A DNA stretch of 64,000 nucleotides from Ochrobactrum vermis (GTDB taxonomy: Bacteria > Pseudomonadota > Alphaproteobacteria > Rhizobiales > Rhizobiaceae): the NCBI RefSeq assembly GCF_002975205.1, contig NZ_PCOC01000001.1, forward strand, positions 310,001 to 374,000, given 5' to 3'. Position 1 is the stretch's first letter. Each line of letters starts with the position of its first letter. Position numbers and translations under genes: made by a program. The notes under the pieces were generated by a model that was not told the origin of the DNA, searched no databases, and worked only from the letters and a program-made list of their open reading frames with translations. Below, one piece after another: positions 38,034-46,068 of this stretch.

Positions 38034-38198
38034 CTAGAACAGCGATGCGATACTTTGAACGATCGCCCAGGCTAGAAAGGTTGCGGGTACGCTGAGCGCC
38101 GCAAGCATGATGCCAAGAAACACGTAGGCGGCCTCATTGGGCGAGCGCTTCGTTTGCTCCGGAGTCTTGTGCCATTGAGCAGGAACGCCATCGAACAT
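38034..38198 (-). CDS. Small single-span membrane protein, 54 residues
   Basis: The ATG at 38196-38198 is preceded by a strong AAGGAGG about 9 bases away, and the frame ends at TAG (38034-38036). The N-terminal 22 residues are polar (MFDGVPAQWHKTPEQTK...). A hydrophobic segment follows (about residues 25-50, AAYVFLGIMLAALSVPATFL), resembling other small Rhizobiales membrane proteins of unknown function. Strong translation signals and protein-like composition make it a real gene in my view. It is near the efflux operon but on the other strand, so a link is only speculation. Confidence 0.75.
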   Translation of the reverse strand: MFDGVPAQWHKTPEQTKRSPNEAAYVFLGIMLAALSVPATFLAWAIVQSIASLF

Positions 38199-38521
38199 TG
38201 TATAAATCCTCCTTCTCCCTCAATCTGATTATTGATGAGAGGCTGATTTGTTCAAGTAAAAATAAATGGATGTATTTATTGAGATTTTTATGTTAGAAGC
38301 GGCGCAATTCGTGCTGAAGAATGCGCACTGCTATCGGTTTTTATGCAATCAGCTTGAGTTATATATTTGAAAGAAAATAATTTTACTTTTCTACTGTAAG
38401 TATCGATATATCGGAATTTTCAAAAATATCTGAAAATTCGCTTGGTATCGAATCTTCTCTGCGTCAAAATGGCACGTAATGGGCGGCCCTATTTTATCGG
38501 CCAGATCCGTCTGATGCTCCC
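38199..38521. other. AT-rich gap without a recognisable gene
   Basis: This stretch is visibly richer in A and T than its surroundings. It contains the promoter side of the small membrane-protein gene. It also holds an 8-base inverted repeat GAATTTTC / GAAAATTC (38414-38421, 38432-38439), which may be the 3' end structure of the minus-strand gene at 38522. I see no coding potential or RNA gene in it. Confidence 0.5.
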
Positions 38522-39370
38522 TCAGTAAAAGCTGTTGGGAAAATAACGCAGATAGAGCTCCGTTAACGTGCCTTTCTGCTGCAGGGCCTGAAGGGCATTG
38601 TTGAGGGCATTGACGAGAGGAACGTTTTGTTGCGCTACAGCAATGCTGAGGCCACTGCCAAGATATTGCGGCGCAAGATAGGGGCCGGCTGTGAATGTGC
38701 AGCACGCATGGCCTTCAGGGCTATTCAGCCACATCGAAAGTGCCATGCCGTCATGGAACACAGCACTTATCTTGCCGCTTTTGAGGTCGGCGAGCATGAG
38801 TGAATCATCAGAGTAAGGTTTAGCGACTGCCTGAGGAAAATAGCTTTTCAGAAGCTGCTCATGGGCGGTACCGCCAATTACGCCAACACTCTTTCCTTTT
38901 GTTGCCATAATTGCGTCGTCGCTAAACGCGCCTGCATTGGTCGTCGCAAATCGCGCAGGCAATCGCATATAGGACCGTGAGAAGACAAATTGTTTGCGGT
39001 TTGCTTCGGTTGGTTTCCACCCGGCCATGATCGCTTCCGCCTGTCCGCTAAGAAGGCGCTCTTCAAGCTCGTCCCATGGTACAGCTTCAATCTGACAGAT
39101 GTCATCGACGCCCAATTGATGACAAAGCGCTTTGGCAAGGTCGACGTTGTAGCCGGAAAGCTGCCCCTGATCGCCCAGCATGTTGAACGGGGGGAAATCG
39201 ACAGTTGTGATAAAGCGCAACCGATTGAGCGCTTGCAAGGACGGCAATGGCAGGCGTTCTTTCTGGTTGATGAAGGATGGAGCTTCCGGTTGAGTCTCCG
39301 AAGCCCAGGCACCATGGACGCCACATGTGAATACCAGCACAGCTAGAAGTCTTGGTAGGTAGCGTTTCAT
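38522..39370 (-). CDS. Periplasmic amino-acid-type solute-binding protein (SBP_bac_3), orphan
   Basis: This protein of about 282 residues has a signal peptide (MKRYLPRLLAVLVFTCGVHGAWA). A family-3 binding domain follows: LRFITTVDFPPFNMLGDQGQLSGYNVDLAKAL, then DELEERLLSGQAEAIMAG. I prefer the ATG at 39370, since an upstream in-frame start at 39427 would bury the signal peptide. No permease or ATPase genes accompany it. It may serve a distant ABC transporter or act as a sensor-type binding protein. An AT-rich region precedes it on both sides. Confidence 0.85.
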   Translation of the reverse strand: MKRYLPRLLAVLVFTCGVHGAWASETQPEAPSFINQKERLPLPSLQALNRLRFITTVDFPPFNMLGDQGQLSGYNVDLAKALCHQLGVDDICQIEAVPWDELEERLLSGQAEAIMAGWKPTEANRKQFVFSRSYMRLPARFATTNAGAFSDDAIMATKGKSVGVIGGTAHEQLLKSYFPQAVAKPYSDDSLMLADLKSGKISAVFHDGMALSMWLNSPEGHACCTFTAGPYLAPQYLGSGLSIAVAQQNVPLVNALNNALQALQQKGTLTELYLRYFPNSFY

Positions 39371-39598
39371 AATCCGTTTCTGCTTTTTTCTCGATAAGTT
39401 CGTGTTACCCGAAAAATCAAGCGGCAAGCAATACTCAACGAAAGTCCAATGAAAATAAAGGTTGCAATTCGCTTATAGTATATTACCTTCCGATTGTAAT
39501 TTTATCGAAATAAGTACCTAATAAAGAAATCGATAAAGTAATTATAATTGTAAATTCCTAAAACATAAATTGTAAATATTCAGTAGTGCGGGGGTGCT

Positions 39599-41479
39599 AT
39601 GAGTAGTGTATCGATTGCGTTCGATCTGGAGATATGCAGTGCCATATCAGCCAGATTGGAACAATGTGGCGTGTCTAGAGATGCGTTGTTGGGGGCCTAT
39701 AGTGCGGCGGCTCATCATGGAACATCTTTTTGTGCGGAACTGGTTCAGCGGGGTGATGTTGCGGAATCGGTCATTTATGCAGCTATCGCTGATATTTTGG
39801 GGGTGGAATTTACAAACGAGGCGCTACCCTCTCGCATTTTCGTCTCTGGTGAAGAAAAGCCGTCGGCTTTCGTTGATGTTGGCCAGGTCATGGTGCTCGG
39901 TACGGACGGAGGTAGCTATCTCTATATAGCTCCGTCGGATAATCGTATCAGAACGCTCCGGGATCATATTCTTGCGACACCACAATTGAAGAGCCGGATC
40001 CGTATCTGCACACCGACGCTGTTGAAACACATCATGCGGCAACGACATCAGAAGGATCTGATCACACGGGCACATGAAATGACGCCGCAGTCGCTTTCAG
40101 CAGCGCGTGTTCTGGATACGCCTCAGGCATTTATCATTGCCATGGCGATCTATGCGTTCTTCGCCTGCATGCTCAACTGGCCGATGATAACGCTTCTGGT
40201 GCTTCACGTTACGCTGTCGATATTCTTCTTTGGCTGCGTGATGATCCGATTGTTCGCGGCTGCCTCGGGACGAAGATTGAAATTTCTTGAGCTCAAGAAA
40301 TGCAGGCCGCGTGATTTACCAAGCTATTCCGTCCTCGTCCCGCTGTATCGGGAGCAGGACGTGATCGGTCAGCTTGTTTTGAGTCTGAAGCGGTTGAACT
40401 GGCCGGCAAGCAAACTTGATATCAAGCTTGTCTGCGAGAAGGATGACTTTGATACGATAGCGGCGATACGTCGTGAGCGACTGCCATCAAATTTCGAATT
40501 GGTTCTCGTGCCGTCCGGTGGGCCCAAGACAAAGCCAAAGGCGCTGAATTATGCATTGCAGTTTGCCCGAGGCGAAATTGTTGCGGTTTTCGATGCTGAA
40601 GATCGTCCCCATCCCGATCAGTTGCTTGAAGCATGGCAGACCTTTCAGGCAGAAGGCGACAAGCTCGCCTGTGTACAGGCGCCGCTGATTATCGGGAATT
40701 TTCGCCATAATCTGCTGACGCGAATGTTTGCCTTCGAATATGCCGCACTTTTTCGGGGGCTGTTGCCGTGGCTTGCTTCTCGAGGGCTTGTCATTCCGCT
40801 CGGAGGTACCTCCAATCATTTTCGACGATCATGTCTGGAAGAGGTCGGCGGCTGGGATGCTTACAATGTCACGGAAGATGCCGATTTGGGTGTGAGGCTC
40901 GCCCGATTTGGCTATCGTATCGGCGTCATCACGCGTGGGACTATTGAGGACGCACCGGTCAACTACGACATTTGGAGAAAGCAGCGCACACGCTGGCTCA
41001 AAGGATGGATGCAGACCTGGCTCGTTCACGGGCGCCAGCCTTATAATACCTGGCGCGAACTGGGTTGGTTCAGATTCACCATCAATCAGATCTATACATT
41101 GGGTATTATCGGTTCTGCATTGTTGCACCCGTTTATGCTGGTCATGTTCTTCACATTGCTGGTGAGCACTGCATTCAGTCCGCTGACGTCTCACAGCGTA
41201 TGGTTGCTGGCGCTCGACGTAATGAACATTTTGATGGCTTATGTGAGCTTTTATCTTCTTGGCTCCAGAACTATGGAGCCGACGGAACTGGGAGGTTATG
41301 CCTACCTGTTTTCGATCCCGATTTACTGGGTGTTGATTTCGATATCGGCCTGGCGGGCGCTATGGCAGCTGGTGCGTATGCCGCATTTGTGGGAAAAGAC
41401 TCCGCACCAGCCTAGCCTGTTTTACATCTCAGCGAATGACGGGGTGAGGAATGTAGAACCGCGGCCGATGATCGATTGA
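39599..41479 (+). CDS. Membrane GT2 glycosyltransferase with N-terminal GspE-N/MshEN-like domain
   Basis: This 626-residue protein has three parts. Residues 1-150 resemble the type II secretion ATPase N-domain: two helical repeats, the second reading [20 protein letters not shown] and ending ILGVEF, then a beta/alpha part. Membrane segments lie at about 175-220. A processive-type GT2 domain follows with FDAEDRP (331-337), TEDADLG (425-431) and KQRTRWLKG (461-469), then four or so C-terminal membrane segments. It probably polymerises or initiates an exopolysaccharide. MshEN domains bind c-di-GMP in some proteins, but the RLG-type contacts are not evident here. The 3' end overlaps ppk2 by 58 bases, tail to tail. 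The promoter region is very AT-rich. Confidence 0.88.
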   Translation: MSSVSIAFDLEICSAISARLEQCGVSRDALLGAYSAAAHHGTSFCAELVQRGDVAESVIYAAIADILGVEFTNEALPSRIFVSGEEKPSAFVDVGQVMVLGTDGGSYLYIAPSDNRIRTLRDHILATPQLKSRIRICTPTLLKHIMRQRHQKDLITRAHEMTPQSLSAARVLDTPQAFIIAMAIYAFFACMLNWPMITLLVLHVTLSIFFFGCVMIRLFAAASGRRLKFLELKKCRPRDLPSYSVLVPLYREQDVIGQLVLSLKRLNWPASKLDIKLVCEKDDFDTIAAIRRERLPSNFELVLVPSGGPKTKPKALNYALQFARGEIVAVFDAEDRPHPDQLLEAWQTFQAEGDKLACVQAPLIIGNFRHNLLTRMFAFEYAALFRGLLPWLASRGLVIPLGGTSNHFRRSCLEEVGGWDAYNVTEDADLGVRLARFGYRIGVITRGTIEDAPVNYDIWRKQRTRWLKGWMQTWLVHGRQPYNTWRELGWFRFTINQIYTLGIIGSALLHPFMLVMFFTLLVSTAFSPLTSHSVWLLALDVMNILMAYVSFYLLGSRTMEPTELGGYAYLFSIPIYWVLISISAWRALWQLVRMPHLWEKTPHQPSLFYISANDGVRNVEPRPMID

Positions 41480-42366
41480 TCCTCTGGTCCAATTGCCTGA
41501 AGGTCTCTTCCTTCATAGGGCAGTGTCAAAAGGATGCGCCGGATTGCAGCCAGTCTGGCGCGCCTCTTGTCATTCGACCGAACGATTGTCCAGGGTGCGT
41601 AACCTGTATCGGTCCTTTCAAACATGGTATGCAATGCATCGGAATAATCATTCCAGCGAGAAATGCCCGCCACATCCATAGGTGAGAATTTCCAGTTCTT
41701 AAGCGGGCTGTGCCGACGCTCATGAAAGCGCTTGAGCTGCATTTCCTGACCGATATCCAGCCAGAATTTGAAAAGATGAATACCATCTGTAACGATCATG
41801 CGCTCGAAATCGGGTGTTTCAGTCAGGAAAGTTTCAAGCTGCGTTGATGTGCAAAAGCCCATCACGCGCTCCACACCCGCCCGGTTGTACCATGAGCGGT
41901 CAAATGTGACGAACTCGCCGGCAGTTGGGAAATGCGCGACATAACGCTGGAAATACCATTGACCCTGTTCGGTTTCGGTCGGCTTCGGCAATGCAACATT
42001 ACGGGCAGTTCTTGGGTTCATGAACTCCCGGATCGTGAAGATGGTGCCGCCCTTGCCTGCGGCGTCACGACCTTCAAAAACGCTGATAACGCGTCCGCCT
42101 GTATCCTGAAGCCAGTATTGCAGTTTGACGAGTTCGATCTGAAGCCGCTCGAGCGTTTCTTCATATTCATCCGACTTCATCTTGGATGGATAAGGGTATC
42201 CGCCCGACTGCAGCGCATTATCGTCGATCCATTTCGGCAATTTTGGATCGTTTATGTCAAACGAATGCACTGCCCCATCAATTTTCAGCTTGATTGGCTT
42301 GTCGCCTGGCTTTGCCTCGTCTTTTTTGTCTTTCTTTTTGTTAGCTGTCTTCGAACTGTCACCCAC
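41422..42366 (-). CDS. ppk2: Polyphosphate kinase 2, class I
   Basis: This 314-residue P-loop kinase transfers phosphate between polyphosphate and nucleotides. The Walker A region [11 protein letters not shown] (about residues 98-108) and the lid module [17 protein letters not shown] (about residues 153-169) are characteristic. The N-terminal 30 residues are lysine-rich. The start is a GTG at 42364-42366. It is divergent from phoR, a sensible neighbour for phosphate physiology. Its last 58 bases overlap the 3' end of the GT2 gene on the other strand. Confidence 0.93.
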   Translation of the reverse strand: MGDSSKTANKKKDKKDEAKPGDKPIKLKIDGAVHSFDINDPKLPKWIDDNALQSGGYPYPSKMKSDEYEETLERLQIELVKLQYWLQDTGGRVISVFEGRDAAGKGGTIFTIREFMNPRTARNVALPKPTETEQGQWYFQRYVAHFPTAGEFVTFDRSWYNRAGVERVMGFCTSTQLETFLTETPDFERMIVTDGIHLFKFWLDIGQEMQLKRFHERRHSPLKNWKFSPMDVAGISRWNDYSDALHTMFERTDTGYAPWTIVRSNDKRRARLAAIRRILLTLPYEGRDLQAIGPEDQSIIGRGSTFLTPSFAEM

Positions 42367-42479
42367 GGCAATTCCCTTTCGTTTATATCAAAGCATGATA
42401 TGGGCTGTTTGGAAGCCGCGTAAAGGACGTTCAAACATTTCCGGATAAAGTCGATGCCACAACCGCAGAAGGAAGCAGC

Positions 42480-43772
42480 ATGAGCGAGGCAGGCAACCGC
42501 ACAGATCCAGAACCACAAGCCGAGAAGTCGATTTTCGAACCGCTTCTCCGGGTCAAGGGCGTTGTGATCGCCAGCATGGTTCTCGCTGTCTGCGTGTTGG
42601 CCCTCGATCTTCCGTTTTGGTTTCGCGCAGGTCTGCTGGCCGTCGTCGTTCTAGGCGCTGTATGGCTTTCAAGCGAAGTTGCAAGCAGCGAGCCGGATGA
42701 GACGCCAGCAAAAAATATAGCACCCAATGAAATGGCGGGGGTATCAGGCGAGCGCCTGGCTGATCTTCTGACCGATCCGATGGTCGTTTTCGACCATGGC
42801 GGCACGGTTCGGTTCGCCAATTCTGCAGCTCTCGATGCGTTTCAGTCGCTGGAAACCGGCACCGCGCTTTACTTACGATTCCGGGCGCCGGAAATGCATG
42901 CCCTCATTCAAGGGGTTATTGCAGACGGAGAAGCGCGCAGCATTGAATATTTTGAACGTGTCCCGATGGATCGCTGGTTCAAAGCCATGGTCAAGGCTCT
43001 GCCTGACAAGGACGGCAGACCTGAACTTTTTGTTCTGCTGTTTCGCGATCAGAGTGAAACGCGTCGCATCGACCGCATGCGGTCGGATTTTATCGCAAAT
43101 GCAAGCCATGAATTGCGCACGCCTCTGGCCTCGCTTCGCGGTTTCATCGAAACGCTGCAAGGTCCAGCCCGAAACGATACGGCGGCGCGTGATCGATTTC
43201 TGGATATCATGCAGAAACAGGCCGAACGCATGTCACGGCTGATTGATGATCTATTGTCCCTGTCACGTCTCGAAATGCGGGCACATCTGGCTGTCAATGA
43301 ATGCGTGGACGTGACTTCCATTCTCAATCATGTTGCCGATACGCTGACGCCATTGGCCGCAGGCCTCGATATCAGTATCGAGCGTGATCTGCCTGATCAT
43401 CCGGTGAATGTTACGGGCGCACGTGATGAGCTTATTCAGGTATTCCAGAATCTCGTTGAGAATGCCTGTAAATATGGACAGGCTGGCAAGCGTGTCATCG
43501 TAAAACTGAACGAAGACAATAGTGGCAGTTCTGCGGAAATCGTGGCGTCAGTCCAGGATTTCGGTCCGGGCATTGCAGCGGAACATTTACCACGCCTCAC
43601 GGAGCGCTTCTATCGGATTGACGTTGAAACAAGCCGCGCTCAGAAGGGCACGGGTCTTGGTCTTGCTATCGTCAAACATATTCTTGCTCGCCATCGAGGC
43701 CGTCTGGTTGTTCGCTCCCAGTTGGGTGAAGGGTCGACGTTTACGGTGCGGCTGCCGAAGCGAGCCGCATAA
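42480..43772 (+). CDS. phoR: Phosphate-regulon sensor histidine kinase PhoR
   Basis: This 430-residue sensor has two N-terminal membrane segments (about residues 27-65), a PAS domain (about 90-185) and a HisKA domain with phosphorylated H210 in NASHELRTPL. The catalytic ATPase domain contains NLVENACKYG, DFGPGIAAEHLPRLTERFYR and GTGLGLAIVKHI. It would phosphorylate PhoB under phosphate limitation. No pstSCAB, phoU or phoB gene follows. The next gene is a minus-strand GNAT-like exopolysaccharide gene, 3 bases from the phoR stop. Confidence 0.92.
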   Translation: MSEAGNRTDPEPQAEKSIFEPLLRVKGVVIASMVLAVCVLALDLPFWFRAGLLAVVVLGAVWLSSEVASSEPDETPAKNIAPNEMAGVSGERLADLLTDPMVVFDHGGTVRFANSAALDAFQSLETGTALYLRFRAPEMHALIQGVIADGEARSIEYFERVPMDRWFKAMVKALPDKDGRPELFVLLFRDQSETRRIDRMRSDFIANASHELRTPLASLRGFIETLQGPARNDTAARDRFLDIMQKQAERMSRLIDDLLSLSRLEMRAHLAVNECVDVTSILNHVADTLTPLAAGLDISIERDLPDHPVNVTGARDELIQVFQNLVENACKYGQAGKRVIVKLNEDNSGSSAEIVASVQDFGPGIAAEHLPRLTERFYRIDVETSRAQKGTGLGLAIVKHILARHRGRLVVRSQLGEGSTFTVRLPKRAA

Positions 43773-43775
43773 GCT

Positions 43776-44903
43776 CTATCTAAGATTGCGAAGCAGCTGC
43801 CATTTCAACGGACGAAGTTTTCGATAGAGCGAAGTCATGCGTAACCGTTCCAATGAATGGGCGAGGATGAGCGACATGCGCCCTCGAAAAGTGACCGATC
43901 GGATATAGTCGCGCAGTGGTGTTGTCTGATCACATAAGCCGACTTTCCACGGCTCGTCGCCAAACCCAAGATCGAAACTCATATAGCCGTCTGTTTTCAG
44001 TTCATTAAGCAGGCGCAGTATCAGCACTTTTCCGGGTGAAAATCTGCTCCATTTGCCGTTCTCGAACGTTGTGATCATTGCACAGTAGTGACCATTGCGG
44101 ACGACGCTCCACATCGTGGCCAAGACCGTTTCCCCTATCGCGAGTGCCGAAAGATGCAGGGCGTTGTATTGTGCCAGTTGCTCGGTAGCCTCTTCAAAGA
44201 AGCGCTGCTTCTCGGGATGCGCGTCGAAACCAGGGACCATGGTTTCTTCAAAGCGCCGTTGCTTCTGGCGCAACATAGCCCCTAGAAGCACGCGCCGCTC
44301 CGCTTCGGTTTGCGCGACAAAGAACCGATGTTCACCCATCTGCTGAAGCGTTCGATCACGTTTTTTTATGTTGCGAATACTCTGTACGGACCGCTCTATC
44401 TCATCCATCGGGCGAGCCAGAGATATGGCGTGTGCAGATGCGTTGGAAGGTCGGTTTGTTATCTGCCACAACGGATTTGCAAGGCCTTCAACTCGCTCTG
44501 GTATTTTATTAAGCGCCATCAGATCATGTGAGGGGACCGCCGCGGCGACCGCTTCGAAAATACGTGTTGCCGTGTTGTGAGAAAGCTGCGCTGCGGCTGG
44601 AAATATGACGGGTCCATTATAATCGCTTACACCCTCATCGATGAATGAAAGCACGCGGGAACCGTAGACACGGGTAATAGCGAGTGGCAGAAAAAGAAGT
44701 GGGGTGCCGTCATGCAGGCGAACCTCGCTCAAGCATAGCTGCACACCGGATTTCTGCCCGTAACTCGCTTCCCATGCCTTCAGGAAGGATCTGGCCTGAA
44801 ACACGAAAAATGCGCTGCCGGTTTTGTCATCGGCATCCGGCCAGTCGGCGGATAGCTGCTCCGTGCTGCTGTAAACCCGAATGTCGAAATCATTGGTCAG
44901 CAT
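43776..44903 (-). CDS. GNAT-like acyltransferase, CelD/BcsL type (Acetyltransf_6)
   Basis: This 375-residue protein begins with FDIRVYSSTEQLSADWPDAD and contains LLFLPLAI, the central RNIKKRDRTLQQMGEHRF and a C-terminal GNAT fold with GEPWKVGLCDQTTPL. The pattern is that of CelD-like proteins found in cellulose and exopolysaccharide loci. It probably adds an acyl or aminoacyl group to a polysaccharide precursor. Orientation is opposite to the flanking phoR and GT2 genes. Confidence 0.82.
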   Translation of the reverse strand: MLTNDFDIRVYSSTEQLSADWPDADDKTGSAFFVFQARSFLKAWEASYGQKSGVQLCLSEVRLHDGTPLLFLPLAITRVYGSRVLSFIDEGVSDYNGPVIFPAAAQLSHNTATRIFEAVAAAVPSHDLMALNKIPERVEGLANPLWQITNRPSNASAHAISLARPMDEIERSVQSIRNIKKRDRTLQQMGEHRFFVAQTEAERRVLLGAMLRQKQRRFEETMVPGFDAHPEKQRFFEEATEQLAQYNALHLSALAIGETVLATMWSVVRNGHYCAMITTFENGKWSRFSPGKVLILRLLNELKTDGYMSFDLGFGDEPWKVGLCDQTTPLRDYIRSVTFRGRMSLILAHSLERLRMTSLYRKLRPLKWQLLRNLR

Positions 44904-45072
44904 GAAGGTCTTTCAGATCATCCTAAAATTTGGGAAATTTCTATAATCTGAGCCTGACGAATCTCATTTTATAGTTGAAGTGTTTAGTAGATTTGAAACC
45001 AAAGGAAACTATGAAATGCTGGCTTGAGCCAGTAGATTTCTTTGCACATGCTTTCTCTCAAATAGGGTAACG

Positions 45073-46068
45073 ATGTCTGTTTCGATTATCATCAAAACTT
45101 TGAACGAGGAAAAGCGCATCGCCGAGGCTGTGGAGAGCGCCTTGAAAGCTCTGCCCGGCGGAAAAGTGGAAGTAATTGTAGCGGATAGTGGATCTACCGA
45201 TCGCACAATAGAGATCGCACGATCCTATCCGATCAAAATTGTGCAGATCGAGCCTCCTGCGCAGGCTAGCTGTGGCCTCGGTCCGCAGCTGGGCTTCCAG
45301 TATTCGGCACAGCCCTATATCTGCCTGATCGATGGCGATATGATACTCGAGCCGGATTTTCTACCGGCTGCCCTCGACTATCTCGACAAACATCCTGACG
45401 TTGGCGGTGTGACCGGCCATGTCGTGGACCAGATTCTGGAAAGTCTTGAGTTCCAGCGTCGTGCGAAGCGCCATTCGCCGGAAGCGCGCGCAGGTGACAT
45501 TGATCGCATGAATGGCGGCGGGCTCTACAGGCGCGGCGCGATAGAGCAGGCGGGTTATTTCTCTGATCGCAATCTTCATGGACACGAAGAGTTTGACGCA
45601 GGGGTTCGCCTGCGCAGCAAGGGCTGGAAGCTCTACCGTTTGGATCGTCCTTTCGTGCAGCATTTTGGCTATACGATGAATGCCTACAAGCTTCTGGTTC
45701 GACGCTGGAAAAGCAAATATCTGCGTGGGACCGGTGAAGTGTTGCGTGCGGCGATTGGACAGCCGCATCAGAAAAACTTGTTCCGTGAATTGCCGGAGCT
45801 CCGGCTTTGGGGCGCGGTCTATCTTTGGTGGCTGGCAATCCTAGCAGCTCTTGTTTTTGTACCGGGATGGTCGCTGGCAATTCTGGTCGCGGCCATAATT
45901 GCAGTGGCTCCGTTCGTGGCGATGTCTGTTCGGTCTCGTAGTATCGAACTGGGCGTCTATGCGGTGGTCGCATGGATCTTTCATGCAGCAGCACTTCCAC
46001 TCGGCTTTTTTCAGCCGCGCCGCAAACCAACCGACTGGATCGAAAGCAAGATTATAAGAGAGCCGTGA
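45073..46068 (+). CDS. Glycosyltransferase family 2
   Basis: This 331-residue protein has a GT-A domain (VSIIIKTLNEEKRIAEAVESA, VIVADSGSTDRT, CLIDGDMIL as the DxD motif, about residues 95-103) followed by two C-terminal membrane segments (about 250-315). It probably adds a sugar to the lipid-linked repeat unit. The stop codon overlaps the ATG of the secreted glycosidase-like gene (TGATG), so the two are translationally coupled. An AT-rich gap of 169 bases precedes it. Confidence 0.9.
   Translation: MSVSIIIKTLNEEKRIAEAVESALKALPGGKVEVIVADSGSTDRTIEIARSYPIKIVQIEPPAQASCGLGPQLGFQYSAQPYICLIDGDMILEPDFLPAALDYLDKHPDVGGVTGHVVDQILESLEFQRRAKRHSPEARAGDIDRMNGGGLYRRGAIEQAGYFSDRNLHGHEEFDAGVRLRSKGWKLYRLDRPFVQHFGYTMNAYKLLVRRWKSKYLRGTGEVLRAAIGQPHQKNLFRELPELRLWGAVYLWWLAILAALVFVPGWSLAILVAAIIAVAPFVAMSVRSRSIELGVYAVVAWIFHAAALPLGFFQPRRKPTDWIESKIIREP

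Noticed and set aside
42367..42479. PHO box between ppk2 and phoR
   Set aside because: Only a single weak CTGTTTG-like match is visible, with no properly spaced CTGTCAT-type repeat.
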